From positions 1,190,501-1,254,500 of the forward strand of contig NZ_AP018400.1 in NCBI RefSeq assembly GCF_003609975.1: a stretch of 64,000 nucleotides of DNA. The letters are read 5' to 3'. This DNA comes from Streptococcus ruminantium (GTDB lineage: Bacteria > Bacillota > Bacilli > Lactobacillales > Streptococcaceae). Shown in pieces: positions 1 to 9,617 of this stretch (positions are counted from its first letter, which is position 1; every line of letters starts with the position of its first letter). The translations under genes and the position numbers were made by a program. Under the pieces are notes generated by a model. The model saw only the letters and a program-made list of their open reading frames with translations. It ran no database searches and had not been told where the DNA came from.

Positions 1-582
1 ACTTTTGAGCCTTTATAACCGCCTTTAAAGTTGAATCCACTTCAAGTTTTTCTAATATATTTTGGATATGGTTTGTTAAAGTCCTATCAGAAATATAAAG
101 AGATTTCGCAATATCTTTTCGTTTTTCACCATTGCCTAAGTGCATAAGAATCTCTTTTTCACGTTCTGTTAGTCCATCTATAAAATAATTCTGATTGGGA
201 AAATAGTCTTTCTCGCAGGAGATATCTTTAATAATTTGAATTAATTTTTTAGAACTTATATTTTTAGGAACAAATCCTTTTACCCCAATTCGTTGAGCTT
301 GATATTCATATACAGGTAAATCAAAGCCTGTTAATAGTGCAATCTTACAGTCGCTGTATTTCTCTAAAATATCTTGAGCTATTTCAAAACCATCTGAACT
401 AAATTTATTGTCTAAGTTAATGTCTAACAATATCACTCGATATTCTGTCAAAGTTGAAAACAATTTTTTAAAATCATCCTCATTAGTCACAATATCAATG
501 TGAATGTCTGACTGATACTGATGTATAGCTAAGGCTAAACTCTCTGCAAACAGGCTATGGTCATCTATTAATAAAATTTTCA
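1..582 (-). CDS. NarL/FixJ-type response regulator (BovR-like), 3' end cut by window
   Basis: This is the DNA-binding response regulator that pairs with the adjacent histidine kinase. The visible part has a receiver domain (start LLIDDH, phospho-acceptor Asp in ILLDINLD near residue 53) and a LuxR-type helix-turn-helix (LTEREKEIL, then ISDRTLTNHIQNIL). The reading frame runs off position 1, so only the last few residues are missing. Translation appears to start at a TTG at 580-582, inside the 3' end of the kinase gene (22-bp overlap), which suggests translational coupling. Bovicin HJ50 loci carry an equivalent BovKR pair. From the position at the end of a lantibiotic operon I infer that it activates the lanA promoter. 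Family is sure; the target is inference. Confidence 0.85.
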
Positions 583-2069
583 ATCGCTTTCTCTCCTTCC
601 ATCATCAGTTTGATATCAACTTGCAATCCATTAGAATCAGCTTGTTGAAAGGTAATAGCTCCTCCTACTGCCTTTACTTGTTCTTCCAAAACTGACAACC
701 CGTGTCCGTGTTTAAAAGGCTTTAGCTTTTGATAACAACCATCATCAATGACCGACAAAGAGAGCTCCCGTCCATCTCTAACCAATGTAACAGTAATCGT
801 TTGGCCTCTGGAGTATTTATAGGAGTTATTAACGAGCTCTCTTAGCCATCTGTAAATTAGAAAATCATAAGGAGGGTAGATTACTAAATCTTTTGCTGAA
901 TAAAATGCTAGAGAAATAGCCGTTTCAGGATAACGTTTTTCAAACGATTTTAGCACCATACGATAATTGTCATATAATGATAACCCTTTGAGTAACTGAG
1001 GACTATACTGATTCATTCGCTCACGGACAAAAATATTGAGATACTCTAATCTTTCTTCTATCGTTTTGACAGCGATACTTGGATTATCCAATCGAGATAA
1101 CTGAATCAAAGCGTTTATATCCTGAAGAATATTATCATGCAAGAAATTCGCAAACTCTTGATTCAAAGCTTCCTCTTTCAAAACTGAACTAATCCCTACA
1201 TAATCAGAATACGTACTTCCAGTTATTAGTCTGTAACTTTCTCCAAGTAACTGTAAGAAGTACTGAGTATATACAATAATTGTTACAATTTCAAGAACAA
1301 CTAAACTCCTTCTATTTAAAATTAGAATAAACAGAACAATATAAAATAAAACTAGAAAGATAATCGTTAGCAATTGTTCTTTTTGCCTAAATACTGCGTC
1401 ATTATGATAAAACAAGATGAGTACTAATCCTGCAATTAGAGCTAAAAAATAAAATAGCCATAAACCAGAAAATAAAACTGATGATTGAAAAAAAATGAAA
1501 CCGATAGAAGTGAAACAAATTATGAGATAAGAGATTAACACCATTAACCAATAAAATCTATTGGAATCATTTCTATAAAACGTTTGCTTGCTCCTTAGAA
1601 AAACAATTAAGAGAGCCATCACGAAAGTGACAACCAAATAAAGCGAAAAGGCAAGACTAGTCAATTCTGGAAAAAATAAGCTTGTACCAGATAAAAGTCC
1701 TACTATCATCATGAACAGATAAAATGAAGTCTGTAACTTTTGAAAAAACAAGCTAAGAGATATGGATATTAATGAAGAATAGATTATGATGCCAGTTAAA
1801 TATTGTAACCAAATAGGAACTGCAGTCCCCCCTATGACAAATAAAATAGAGTGACACTGACCAAATCTAACTAACCATACAATAAATTTGCTAATTTTAG
1901 ACCTAATAGAAATTGTTCTATGCAAAATAAAATCCAATAGTAATAATACATTTAAAACAAGCAAAAGCAAGCTAGTTTCGATGTTATCTAGAAATCCTTT
2001 AAAGGACAAATAAATAAATCCTGTAATAAACAAAGCATAATACGCTGTACTTAACAAATTTCTTCTCAT
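561..2069 (-). CDS. Polytopic sensor histidine kinase (BovK-like)
   Basis: The protein has 502 aa. Residues 1 to about 270 are a run of hydrophobic segments (about eight helices). A HisKA_3-type phosphorylation box follows (FLHDNILQDINAL, near residue 313) and then a HATPase domain with an N box (LRELVNNSYKYS, near 412) and a G box (DDGCYQ, HGHGLSV). It has no extracellular sensor domain, as in peptide-sensing kinases. It ends inside the start of the response-regulator gene and sits 3 bp after the permease gene. In bovicin HJ50 the eight-helix kinase BovK senses the lantibiotic itself; the same role here is inferred from synteny. Start is the ATG of MRRNLLS. Confidence 0.87.
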   Translation of the reverse strand: MRRNLLSTAYYALFITGFIYLSFKGFLDNIETSLLLLVLNVLLLLDFILHRTISIRSKISKFIVWLVRFGQCHSILFVIGGTAVPIWLQYLTGIIIYSSLISISLSLFFQKLQTSFYLFMMIVGLLSGTSLFFPELTSLAFSLYLVVTFVMALLIVFLRSKQTFYRNDSNRFYWLMVLISYLIICFTSIGFIFFQSSVLFSGLWLFYFLALIAGLVLILFYHNDAVFRQKEQLLTIIFLVLFYIVLFILILNRRSLVVLEIVTIIVYTQYFLQLLGESYRLITGSTYSDYVGISSVLKEEALNQEFANFLHDNILQDINALIQLSRLDNPSIAVKTIEERLEYLNIFVRERMNQYSPQLLKGLSLYDNYRMVLKSFEKRYPETAISLAFYSAKDLVIYPPYDFLIYRWLRELVNNSYKYSRGQTITVTLVRDGRELSLSVIDDGCYQKLKPFKHGHGLSVLEEQVKAVGGAITFQQADSNGLQVDIKLMMEGEKAIENFINR

Positions 2070-2072
2070 GTT

Positions 2073-2762
2073 TTACTCAAATCTATTCTTTTTCCTAAGT
2101 AGTATTATACCAATAAAAGACAAAGAAATGATTAGGAAAATAGCTAAATAGTGGATTGCAGTAAATGATTTAAAATCAGCCACATAACTTAAATAAGAGT
2201 ACGGGTTAGCAATCCATATGATTTGTCCTAAAGGGAGACGTCCGAGGACGACTCCTACAACAGCTACTAAAATTGGTAATACATAAGTCCCACTGAACTG
2301 ATGTATCAGCAGACTAATATTGACAAGTGCAACGATGCTTAAAATTGATAGGATCAAAAATAAACTATTATCAATAACCACGTTGAGGACACTCTCTCCT
2401 CTCAAGGCAACAAATACTAGTGGAATAAAAAAGTGACAAAGAAATATGAGTGGTATTACTATCCAATAAAATTTCAATATGGAGAACTGTATCTGTTGGC
2501 TAGAGATTCCTTTTATTGTTAAGTTTTGAAAAGCAGTATTCTCTACTTCACGGTAAATAGAAATGATTAGGAATACAGGAATCATCACTGGTAGTAAAAG
2601 ATTACTGTATAAGTCTAGACCTGTCACAAATAAAACCTTTGCAGGAATCTCTTTGATTGTATATCCTGCGTAGCTTTGAAAAATGACTAAAAAGATACCT
2701 ATCCCTATAAATACAGGAGCTAAATAAGTTCTCTTATACTTTAAAAATTCTAATTTCCACAT
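2073..2762 (-). CDS. Lantibiotic immunity ABC transporter permease (LanE-like)
   Basis: This is an integral membrane protein of about 229 aa with six predicted hydrophobic helices (ending FLIISLSFIGIILLRKK). It matches the ABC-2-type permeases that pair with LanF ATPases to expel or shield against lantibiotics. I prefer the start MWKLEF, which sits downstream of an AAAGGA box; an upstream ATG at 2792 is possible. It lies directly before the kinase gene (4-bp gap) but is separated from the other permease by about 360 bp, so it probably forms a sub-operon with the two-component genes. Permease assignment is good; LanE versus LanG cannot be decided by eye. Confidence 0.72.
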   Translation of the reverse strand: MWKLEFLKYKRTYLAPVFIGIGIFLVIFQSYAGYTIKEIPAKVLFVTGLDLYSNLLLPVMIPVFLIISIYREVENTAFQNLTIKGISSQQIQFSILKFYWIVIPLIFLCHFFIPLVFVALRGESVLNVVIDNSLFLILSILSIVALVNISLLIHQFSGTYVLPILVAVVGVVLGRLPLGQIIWIANPYSYLSYVADFKSFTAIHYLAIFLIISLSFIGIILLRKKNRFE

Positions 2763-2839
2763 AATTATAATCATTCCTTTCGTTTCATTCAAGGCTAAAC
2801 ACCGAATGAAAGGGTGCAGTTCCTTTATTTTTCCTTTAT

Positions 2840-2868
2840 ATTATAAAATGAGAAGGCCTATTACGACT
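2840..2868 (-). promoter_or_regulatory. Possible promoter in the 360-bp gap of the lantibiotic operon
   Basis: The stretch 2763-3126 carries no gene. On the minus strand it has a TATAAT at 2840-2845 and a poor -35 (AGTCGT, 17-bp spacer), upstream of the lanE-kinase-regulator genes. A weak imperfect hairpin (CAACAGA/TCTGTGTTG) lies nearer lanG. The rest of the gap is unexplained. Confidence 0.3.
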
Positions 2869-3126
2869 ACAGATCACGGAGAGATAAGTAGGTGAGTAGC
2901 TCTGTCTCCACCTCTAATTTTATAGGTTTAGCTCATCCCATCAAGCACAACTAACTGTGACGCTGTACACAGAAAACCAAAACAAGACAATGTCTATTCA
3001 AAACGCTATTCGCTTCACACAACAACACAGATTCTCTGTTGCTTAGTTTTCAAGCCTTCTTTTTAGCGTGCTCAAAATTACGATAAACCAGACATAAATT
3101 AACTGTTATTTTTTCAAACTTACCTA

Positions 3127-3846
3127 CTAAAGATGAAATTTTTTAGTAGTGACTAAAAGAACAGCACCACTCCATATAATATTCCCTAGAGTGATTAGTA
3201 AAATTATCATTGGATTAAGAGCACTAGAAGTTATCAAATAAGAAATGCCATTTATTGGAAACACATAAACAAAAATCGGATTAGAAGCAAAAAGAGTTTG
3301 CAACAAAATAAGAATAATAACACTGCTTAGGGCAGATATACTGTTTTTTATTAACAGATGGGTACAAAACTGAAGTGTCATCGTGAGTAAGCTGAAAAAT
3401 ATAGTGGACGATAAAACTAAGAATACCCTAGACCAATCAATTACTAACGATAAGTTGGTCTGTGTAACAATAACAAAGAAAATAGTTGACAGTAACTGAT
3501 AAGAAATTAAAGACAGAGTAACTGTGAAATACTTTGAAAAGAGAATTTTATTTTTCTTGCCTATCCCTAAAAGGAGTAATTCCCAAGTATGGTTATTGTG
3601 CTCAGTTGAAGTAACAAAATAGTTAATAATCCCATTTACCACTAAACTCACTAATCCAGAAAAACCCAAAAAGATCAGCATAGCCTTCTGAAAAGGTGTT
3701 TGCGCTATTTCCCCAACTCGCACATCTAATGATTTGAAGATAAAAACTGTTCCTAGTAATTGCAAACAAAAAGTAATGCCAAGCAATAACAAAGCTGTGG
3801 GAGTTCCCGCAAACCTCCTTATTTCATTTTTTATCAGCGTGACCAT
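3127..3846 (-). CDS. Lantibiotic immunity ABC transporter permease (LanG-like)
   Basis: This is a membrane protein of about 239 aa with about six helices and a short cytoplasmic N-terminus (MVTLIKNEIRRFAG), typical of LanE/LanG-type ABC-2 permeases. The start at 3846 is preceded by AAAGGAG at suitable distance; an ATG at 3855 sits too close to that box. The start overlaps the last 23 bp of the lanF ATPase gene, so the two are probably coupled. It would form the membrane channel of the LanFEG immunity pump together with the other permease. Confidence in membrane transporter subunit is high; substrate is inferred from context. Confidence 0.75.
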   Translation of the reverse strand: MVTLIKNEIRRFAGTPTALLLLGITFCLQLLGTVFIFKSLDVRVGEIAQTPFQKAMLIFLGFSGLVSLVVNGIINYFVTSTEHNNHTWELLLLGIGKKNKILFSKYFTVTLSLISYQLLSTIFFVIVTQTNLSLVIDWSRVFLVLSSTIFFSLLTMTLQFCTHLLIKNSISALSSVIILILLQTLFASNPIFVYVFPINGISYLITSSALNPMIILLITLGNIIWSGAVLLVTTKKFHL

Positions 3847-4738
3847 ACACTTCATCTCCTTTCGTTAAGTCTAAGAAGATTCTTTCTAGATTTTTATTTG
3901 GTGAAACCTCCAAAATATCAACTCCTTCTTGTACAATTTCTTTTATTAAAACTGGTATATCTTGCTTGGAAGTCTTTATTTCAAAATGAGTTTCTTTTCG
4001 AACAAAAGAGATATTTCGGGCTTTCAAAACATTTTTCAGAACATATGGATTTGCAACTTCCAAATGATATGAGCTTTCCCTCTTATTATAAAGTTCAGAG
4101 AGGGGACCCTCAAAAATGAGTTCGCCATCATGTATTATACCGACCATATCCGCAATTGTTTCAATTTCACTAATATGGTGGCTTGATATAAAAATCGTTT
4201 TCCCTTCTTCTTTAGCTAGTCTGTATAAGAGTTCTCTGATTTCCACAATTCCTTTCGGATCTAGTCCATTCGTAGGTTCATCTAGTACCAGTATATCTGG
4301 ATCATTCAGAAAAGCAAATGCTAAACCAAGGCGTTGTTTCATACCAAACGAGAATGAAGAGACTACTCTATTGCAGGCTTCACTTAAGCCCACTAAATTT
4401 AAAACTCGATCAATTTCTTCTTTCGGTTTTTTGAGAACTTCTTGTATAATAGCTAAGTTTTCATAAGCCGTTAAGTTTTTATAGTAACTTGGTGTACTAA
4501 TAAATGCTCCGAATGTTGATTCCTGATTTTTTAAGTCTTTAAGACTTACCCCATCAAAGTATACGTTACCTTTTGTTGCAGGTAATAATCCTGTAAGGAT
4601 TTTCATCGTTGTGGTTTTACCAGCTCCATTAGCCCCAATAAACCCATAAATTTTCCCTGAAGGAATCCTAATAGTAACATCTTTTAAAATGATTCGATCA
4701 CCATATTTCTTACTTATATGATTTAAATGTATATCCAT
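3824..4738 (-). CDS. Lantibiotic immunity ABC transporter ATP-binding protein (LanF)
   Basis: The ATPase has 304 aa with Walker A GANGAGKTT (near residue 35), signature FSFGMKQRLG, Walker B ILVLDEPTNGLDP, and an H-loop region (ISSHHISE). The extra C-terminal domain of about 80 aa (VDILEVSPNKNLERIFL) is typical of LanF/BcrA-type ATPases of bacteriocin and bacitracin self-protection pumps. It overlaps the end of lanT by 29 bp and the start of the next permease. Likely role is powering removal of the mature peptide from the membrane of the producer. Confidence 0.85.
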   Translation of the reverse strand: MDIHLNHISKKYGDRIILKDVTIRIPSGKIYGFIGANGAGKTTTMKILTGLLPATKGNVYFDGVSLKDLKNQESTFGAFISTPSYYKNLTAYENLAIIQEVLKKPKEEIDRVLNLVGLSEACNRVVSSFSFGMKQRLGLAFAFLNDPDILVLDEPTNGLDPKGIVEIRELLYRLAKEEGKTIFISSHHISEIETIADMVGIIHDGELIFEGPLSELYNKRESSYHLEVANPYVLKNVLKARNISFVRKETHFEIKTSKQDIPVLIKEIVQEGVDILEVSPNKNLERIFLDLTKGDEVYGHADKK

Positions 4739-6779
4739 TTTCTTCCACTCCTAATTCTAATAGTTTTGATCCAGGTTTGATTAATTCTTTATCATGTGTA
4801 ATAATAATTTTAGTTGCTCCAAGGCCATCAATAGCTGCCATAATGGCTTTAGCGTTTTCGGAATCCATATTACTTGTTGGCTCATCTAAAATAATAACTT
4901 TATATTCTTGCAAAAATAATCTTATCATTCCTATTCTTTGACGTTGACCAGTTGAAAAATTAGTACCATTTTCTAATATAAATAAATTTTCAATATTTAA
5001 AACATGAGAGAACACATCTGAAAGATTTAGTTTATCAATTGCTAACATTAATTCTTCAACAGTATAGTTTGGACAGAATAATTTCAAATTTGACTTCAAA
5101 GTGCCTTTAAAAAGAATTGACGGATGTGATATATAGCAAACATCTCTTCTTAAATCTAACTTTTGGCTTAGAGAATTAACCCCTCCAATAGTTATTCTTC
5201 CCTCATTACCTGCTCCGCTAATACTTTGTAAGCCCAGTAAGATTTTAACCAAAGAGGTTTTACCGCTACCTGATTTTCCAGTTATAAAAAGAGTGTCTCC
5301 GTCCTCAAGAGAAAACGAAAGATTTTTGAAAAGATAAGCCGAATTATTATCATATCGATATGATAACTCATCAACATCAACTATGCCATTTTGAAGCTTT
5401 GCAAAGGTTTTAGGAGATTGTTCTTCTCCTACTAAATCAATAAGTCTTTCAATATTTGGATACAGACTAGCTGCGTTAATAAGACTACTTACAATTCCCA
5501 TCATGGGAGAATATAATATCATAGCCATAGAACTAATCAAAGCCACTTCTCCACTTTTTTCAGGACTCAATATAACTATAACTAGACTCACAATAGAAAT
5601 TAAAAGAGAAAAGAATGTCGACGTAGTTTGCTGGAATGTAACCGATTTAGCTTCTGCAATTCCTCTATCAATCTGCGACTGTACATAGTCTAATAAACTA
5701 CTTTTAATCTTCTTTAGATAACGATGGGCAATCCCTGATCCAATTAAAAAATTATAAGCTAGGATACCATCACTGGCAACACTTCTAAATATAGACCGTT
5801 TATAACTTTCATTTTTAGATAATTTTATTAAATCAGTAATAAATATACAGTTAATGATAGCGATTAGTAAAATTAGCAAAATTATCATACTGGCGTAGAT
5901 TCCAGCATTTAATATTAGATATAGACTTGCTAAGAAAATAAGCATTGTTGAGATAATCATATTGGGCACTTCAACTGCCAAAAATCTACAGATTTGAGGA
6001 TTAAGCGATATTCGTGACATAATATCGCCACTATGATATCTAACTATCTCAGATTCAGTTAAACTAAATAATTTCTCATAGATATTAACTGTTGATTTTT
6101 CTTCAAGAATTATAGTTTTTTGACTCCGTAATTTTTCTAAAATATAATTCAAGACAGCTGTTAAGCATATTACACCAATTAAAAAGAACACTCTGTGTAT
6201 ATTGATTTCTCTTGTTGACAAGTTATTAATTAATTTACTTATTAAAATAGGTGTCATTAATAAAAATATATTGTAACTCGCCAAAGCAATAGAATAGGTT
6301 TTACCAAGCTCAAAATTCCAAATTTTGGTATTTCTGATCCTAGATATCTTATTTATTATGGATAACTTTCGCTTAATAAAAGATTGATTGGGCTTTAGCT
6401 CCATACAATAACCTGAAAAAAATGTTATAAATGTATCTTTGTTAAGAGTTTTTCGACCATAATTAGGATCAAGTATAGTTGCCTCTAACTCATTGTACTT
6501 TTCTAACACTACAAAATGTGAGAAATCCCAAAAAAGTATTGCTGGAAGAACTATTGATGACATACCTTTCATATCATCTACTCTAAGCACAACAGCATCT
6601 ACACAGAATTGTTTTGCAACATTCTTTATATCTCCCATGCTCCACCCAACAGCAGTATTCTTGTATTGATATAGTTCTGATAGCTCAACATCTCTTCCTA
6701 AATAATCCAAAATCATTGCTAAGCAACATGGTCCGCAATCATTTTGCTGGGTTTGTAACTTTTCTCTTATTTTTTTCAT
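4710..6779 (-). CDS. Lantibiotic peptidase/exporter LanT (C39 peptidase-ABC transporter)
   Basis: The protein has 689 aa. The N-terminal C39 peptidase domain has the catalytic Cys in QQNDCGPCCLAM (near residue 14), the His in WDFSHFVVLEKYN and the Asp in ATILDPNYG. A six-helix transmembrane domain (about 160-440) and a C-terminal ABC ATPase follow (GKSGSGKTSL, FSTGQRQRIG, VIILDEPTSNMD). It cleaves the leader of LanA after the double-glycine site and exports the peptide. All catalytic motifs are present, so it should be active. The signature reads FSTGQ rather than LSGGQ, a mild deviation. It sits 39 bp after lanM. Confidence 0.93.
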   Translation of the reverse strand: MKKIREKLQTQQNDCGPCCLAMILDYLGRDVELSELYQYKNTAVGWSMGDIKNVAKQFCVDAVVLRVDDMKGMSSIVLPAILFWDFSHFVVLEKYNELEATILDPNYGRKTLNKDTFITFFSGYCMELKPNQSFIKRKLSIINKISRIRNTKIWNFELGKTYSIALASYNIFLLMTPILISKLINNLSTREINIHRVFFLIGVICLTAVLNYILEKLRSQKTIILEEKSTVNIYEKLFSLTESEIVRYHSGDIMSRISLNPQICRFLAVEVPNMIISTMLIFLASLYLILNAGIYASMIILLILLIAIINCIFITDLIKLSKNESYKRSIFRSVASDGILAYNFLIGSGIAHRYLKKIKSSLLDYVQSQIDRGIAEAKSVTFQQTTSTFFSLLISIVSLVIVILSPEKSGEVALISSMAMILYSPMMGIVSSLINAASLYPNIERLIDLVGEEQSPKTFAKLQNGIVDVDELSYRYDNNSAYLFKNLSFSLEDGDTLFITGKSGSGKTSLVKILLGLQSISGAGNEGRITIGGVNSLSQKLDLRRDVCYISHPSILFKGTLKSNLKLFCPNYTVEELMLAIDKLNLSDVFSHVLNIENLFILENGTNFSTGQRQRIGMIRLFLQEYKVIILDEPTSNMDSENAKAIMAAIDGLGATKIIITHDKELIKPGSKLLELGVEENGYTFKSYK

Positions 6780-6818
6780 TGCTCTTTACCTAAAAATCCT
6801 AGAGTAATAACAGAACCT

Positions 6819-9296
6819 CTAAGTGTTTTTTTTTCGTTTGAGATAGTAGAGAAATCCTGATATTCCTGTAAATAGCGATATATCTTTTTTCAGAATGTTA
6901 TTGTGATTGGACTTAAAAATTAAGGTTTCCTCCAACATTTTCAGTTTCTTCTGATACTCGTCAGAAAGTAAATTATCTTGATTCAATACTTGAAAGAAAT
7001 CCAATCCGCCTAAAAATCCATGGCATAATGAATAATCCTCAGTCTCACTTAACTTATTCATTAGATAATCAATATTAGATAACACTTTATCAAGATATTT
7101 AGAGTCGTTACTTATTTTAAATAAAATATATTCAGAAACAAGATATCCTGTCAAACCGTTGCACCATCCCGATCCAGGGTATAACATAATATTATCCCGA
7201 CTCTCAAAGTATTTAAATCTATTAGCAAACTCTGAATTATCTGGTAAAACAAGAGAACATATTTTATAAATAACTTTTATACCAGTAAACCCATGTGCAA
7301 ACCCCACTTTAAACTGTTCCTGGTCTTTTGTTAATTCTAGAAAAACTTCTCCTAACTTCTTTAATTCAGCAATATCTACAAATTTTGGATTTTTCAAAAA
7401 TATCAAATATTTTTGTAAAATTAAACCACCGACTCCATCAATTATATCAAATTCAGTAAAGTCTAAATTGGGAATTATATCATCTTCTTTTATTGGAGAA
7501 TTGCTTAAATTTTTATAAAGCAATAATGAAGCATAGCCATCAATTAGGCCTACGTCTTTTGAATTGATAATTTGTTGTTCAATAACTTTTAAATCAAATA
7601 TTTCTTCCAATTCATCGTAAGATAATAACAATCCTAACTTCCCTTCATACAATCCCAAATTAGATTCTCCATATATGTAATTCCCATTAGGATCTTTCTG
7701 AAGGGTAAGAGCATACGGCGGTGTATCACTAAAGATTGACTCTCTTACTAATTTTTTAACATCTGCTTCAAGATGATTATTTCGCACTTGAGAAAAATTG
7801 TAATTATCAATATTTAAACTGACTCTAAGAAGATTTAATTGATATTGTAAATCTGCTTCAGACATACAATTTAACTTAAAATCTATAGAATCGTACAGAC
7901 TCATAAAATTTTTTGCGTCAGTCATTGAAATAGTTCCAAAGTTACCAAATGTAAACAATGGAACTTCACCATTAACCAATTGATCAATTTCAATCATGAT
8001 GTACTTCTTTTCATGACTATTAATCACAGGTATTTCTTTTAAGAAACTTGTTAAAATATTTCTTGTTTTTAGCTCGTCCATCAATAAATCTGGTACAGTT
8101 ATTCGATCAATAAGTGCTGAATATATAGACGTATTTCTTAATACCAATCTACACTGTAAGACATTTTTATACTTTAAGATTACTGTTTTTAAAATTTTAT
8201 AATAACTTCTTAACCTTGAATAACCAAAGATGAATCCAGATTCAATATCACCTAAAAACTTATTAGCCGAGACATGAACATCATCAAGCACTGGTAAAAA
8301 TTCTTTAATGTCTTTAAATTGATGCTCTTTTAATATTAAGCGTACTTCTGAACTAAACGGGTTTATTTCTTCAAAAATTTTTTTTACAACAATATTCTCT
8401 TGACCTATACTACTACAGTCAAATATTCCATCAAAATTTCGTCTATATTTCATGGGTAATAACCCAGTTGAAAAGATACTGTTTGAAATTTTTCCCTCTA
8501 GTTGAGACACAGGATTTATTAACGTTTCAAAATCGATTACATAGGGATGTTCTTTACAAGCAATAATATTTTCATTGTGCATATCATTTCCATTCAACAC
8601 ATACGTAAATGCTAGAAGTATTCCCATATTTCTATAAAATAAATGAATTTGATCTTTATCATGACAAGATAAATTGTCAATTTTCTCTTGAATCATAAAA
8701 TTGTTACCAACAAATGTATCAGGAAACTTGAAATACTTGGAGTCGAATACTCTACGATTTAATTCATTCAAAATTGGATACAGAGTATATCCTGAAGTTT
8801 TATAAAAAAATGATTTACTTTGAAGTTGAAAGCTTATATTCCTATTACTACCATGATTGTCTCCCACTATTGATACTATTTTAACATTTATATTTTCCTT
8901 ATTCAGGTCAAAATTTTCTATAATTTCATTATAATTTTGGCTTAAATTTGCTAAAAAACATTCAATACTCTGCTCATAATTGTCCTTTAATAACTTTAAT
9001 CTTCTTTTTAAGACTGGATATTTATCAAGAAAGTATAATCCGTCATTAAGTATACTGTTACAAAATTCATTGTCTTCTTTATATTTTGCATTGGTTCCTT
9101 TCTCTATCCTAAATAAATTAATTTCTTGGACTAATACAGGAAGTAGTATTTTTCTGAACTCCTCTTTAAAACTATTAAAAATGCTGTCAGAAAAGGAGCA
9201 CACTCCATTAAATTTTGAAGTGGCGAATGAAAATTCTTCTATAACCTTCGATATGACTACATCAAAACTTCTTTCCTCTGCTATATTATTTGCCAT
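6819..9296 (-). CDS. lanM: Type 2 lanthionine synthetase LanM
   Basis: This is the bifunctional enzyme (825 aa) that dehydrates Ser/Thr in LanA and adds Cys thiols to form thioether rings. The N-terminal dehydratase has the kinase-like pieces GNDMHNENII and PYVIDFETLI. The C-terminal LanC-like cyclase has GFAHGFTGIK, GSGWCNGLTG and SLCHGFLGG; the Cys, Cys and His of the last two are the expected zinc ligands. I chose the start at MANNIAEE because AGAGGT lies 8 bp upstream; the longer frame from 9338 begins inside a hairpin and has no ribosome site. It is slightly short for the family (usually about 900-1000 aa) but all motifs are present. Confidence 0.95.
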   Translation of the reverse strand: MANNIAEERSFDVVISKVIEEFSFATSKFNGVCSFSDSIFNSFKEEFRKILLPVLVQEINLFRIEKGTNAKYKEDNEFCNSILNDGLYFLDKYPVLKRRLKLLKDNYEQSIECFLANLSQNYNEIIENFDLNKENINVKIVSIVGDNHGSNRNISFQLQSKSFFYKTSGYTLYPILNELNRRVFDSKYFKFPDTFVGNNFMIQEKIDNLSCHDKDQIHLFYRNMGILLAFTYVLNGNDMHNENIIACKEHPYVIDFETLINPVSQLEGKISNSIFSTGLLPMKYRRNFDGIFDCSSIGQENIVVKKIFEEINPFSSEVRLILKEHQFKDIKEFLPVLDDVHVSANKFLGDIESGFIFGYSRLRSYYKILKTVILKYKNVLQCRLVLRNTSIYSALIDRITVPDLLMDELKTRNILTSFLKEIPVINSHEKKYIMIEIDQLVNGEVPLFTFGNFGTISMTDAKNFMSLYDSIDFKLNCMSEADLQYQLNLLRVSLNIDNYNFSQVRNNHLEADVKKLVRESIFSDTPPYALTLQKDPNGNYIYGESNLGLYEGKLGLLLSYDELEEIFDLKVIEQQIINSKDVGLIDGYASLLLYKNLSNSPIKEDDIIPNLDFTEFDIIDGVGGLILQKYLIFLKNPKFVDIAELKKLGEVFLELTKDQEQFKVGFAHGFTGIKVIYKICSLVLPDNSEFANRFKYFESRDNIMLYPGSGWCNGLTGYLVSEYILFKISNDSKYLDKVLSNIDYLMNKLSETEDYSLCHGFLGGLDFFQVLNQDNLLSDEYQKKLKMLEETLIFKSNHNNILKKDISLFTGISGFLYYLKRKKNT

Positions 9297-9326
9297 ATAT
9301 ATTACCTCTAAATAGAATAACAGGAA

Positions 9327-9355
9327 ATGCCCTATCAAAAAATATGATAGGGCAT
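9327..9355 (-). terminator. Hairpin between lanA and lanM
   Basis: A perfect 11-bp inverted repeat (ATGCCCTATCA/TGATAGGGCAT, 7-base loop) lies between the lanA stop and the lanM start. It has no U-tract, so it looks like a leaky terminator or RNA-stability element. Such elements keep structural-gene mRNA in excess over the biosynthetic genes in many lantibiotic operons. Confidence 0.65.
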
Positions 9356-9388
9356 ATATAGCTACATAGCTACAAACTAATTTTTATT

Positions 9389-9565
9389 TTAACAGTTTTT
9401 ACAACCAGAGATGAATCCAATGTTTACACAGATATTTGATAAAAAGCCTGGGCAATCTTTGGTTAAAGTCTTAACAAGCCCACTTCCAGCACCACCGACT
9501 AATAATGCAATTTCTTGATCAGTTGCAGTTTGAACATAAATTTCCGGATTAGTATTATTCATCAT
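9389..9565 (-). CDS. lanA: Bovicin HJ50-like lantibiotic precursor peptide (LanA)
   Basis: The precursor has 58 aa. The leader ends in a double-glycine site (EIALLVGG) and is followed by a 33-aa core that starts AGSGLVKTLTKDCPG and ends GCKNC. The KTLTKDCP and CKNC motifs are those of bovicin HJ50. By alignment from memory, Thr8-Cys13 and Thr10-Cys33 would form methyllanthionines, and Cys21 and Cys30 a disulfide, with one extra residue in the last loop. The aromatic Trp5 of bovicin is replaced by Leu. A strong ribosome site (AAGGAGGAATTT) precedes the first of two ATGs. lanM and lanT follow in the same direction. The ring pattern is inference; identity as precursor is near certain. Confidence 0.94.
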   Translation of the reverse strand: MMNNTNPEIYVQTATDQEIALLVGGAGSGLVKTLTKDCPGFLSNICVNIGFISGCKNC

Positions 9566-9617
9566 AAATTCCTCCTTGAATAAGTAATTATTTGTAACTA
9601 TGTTTCCCTACAACTTC

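Noticed and set aside
3898..4466. Plus-strand open frames opposite the lanF gene
   Set aside because: They are antisense to a well-supported ABC ATPase and have no independent signals.
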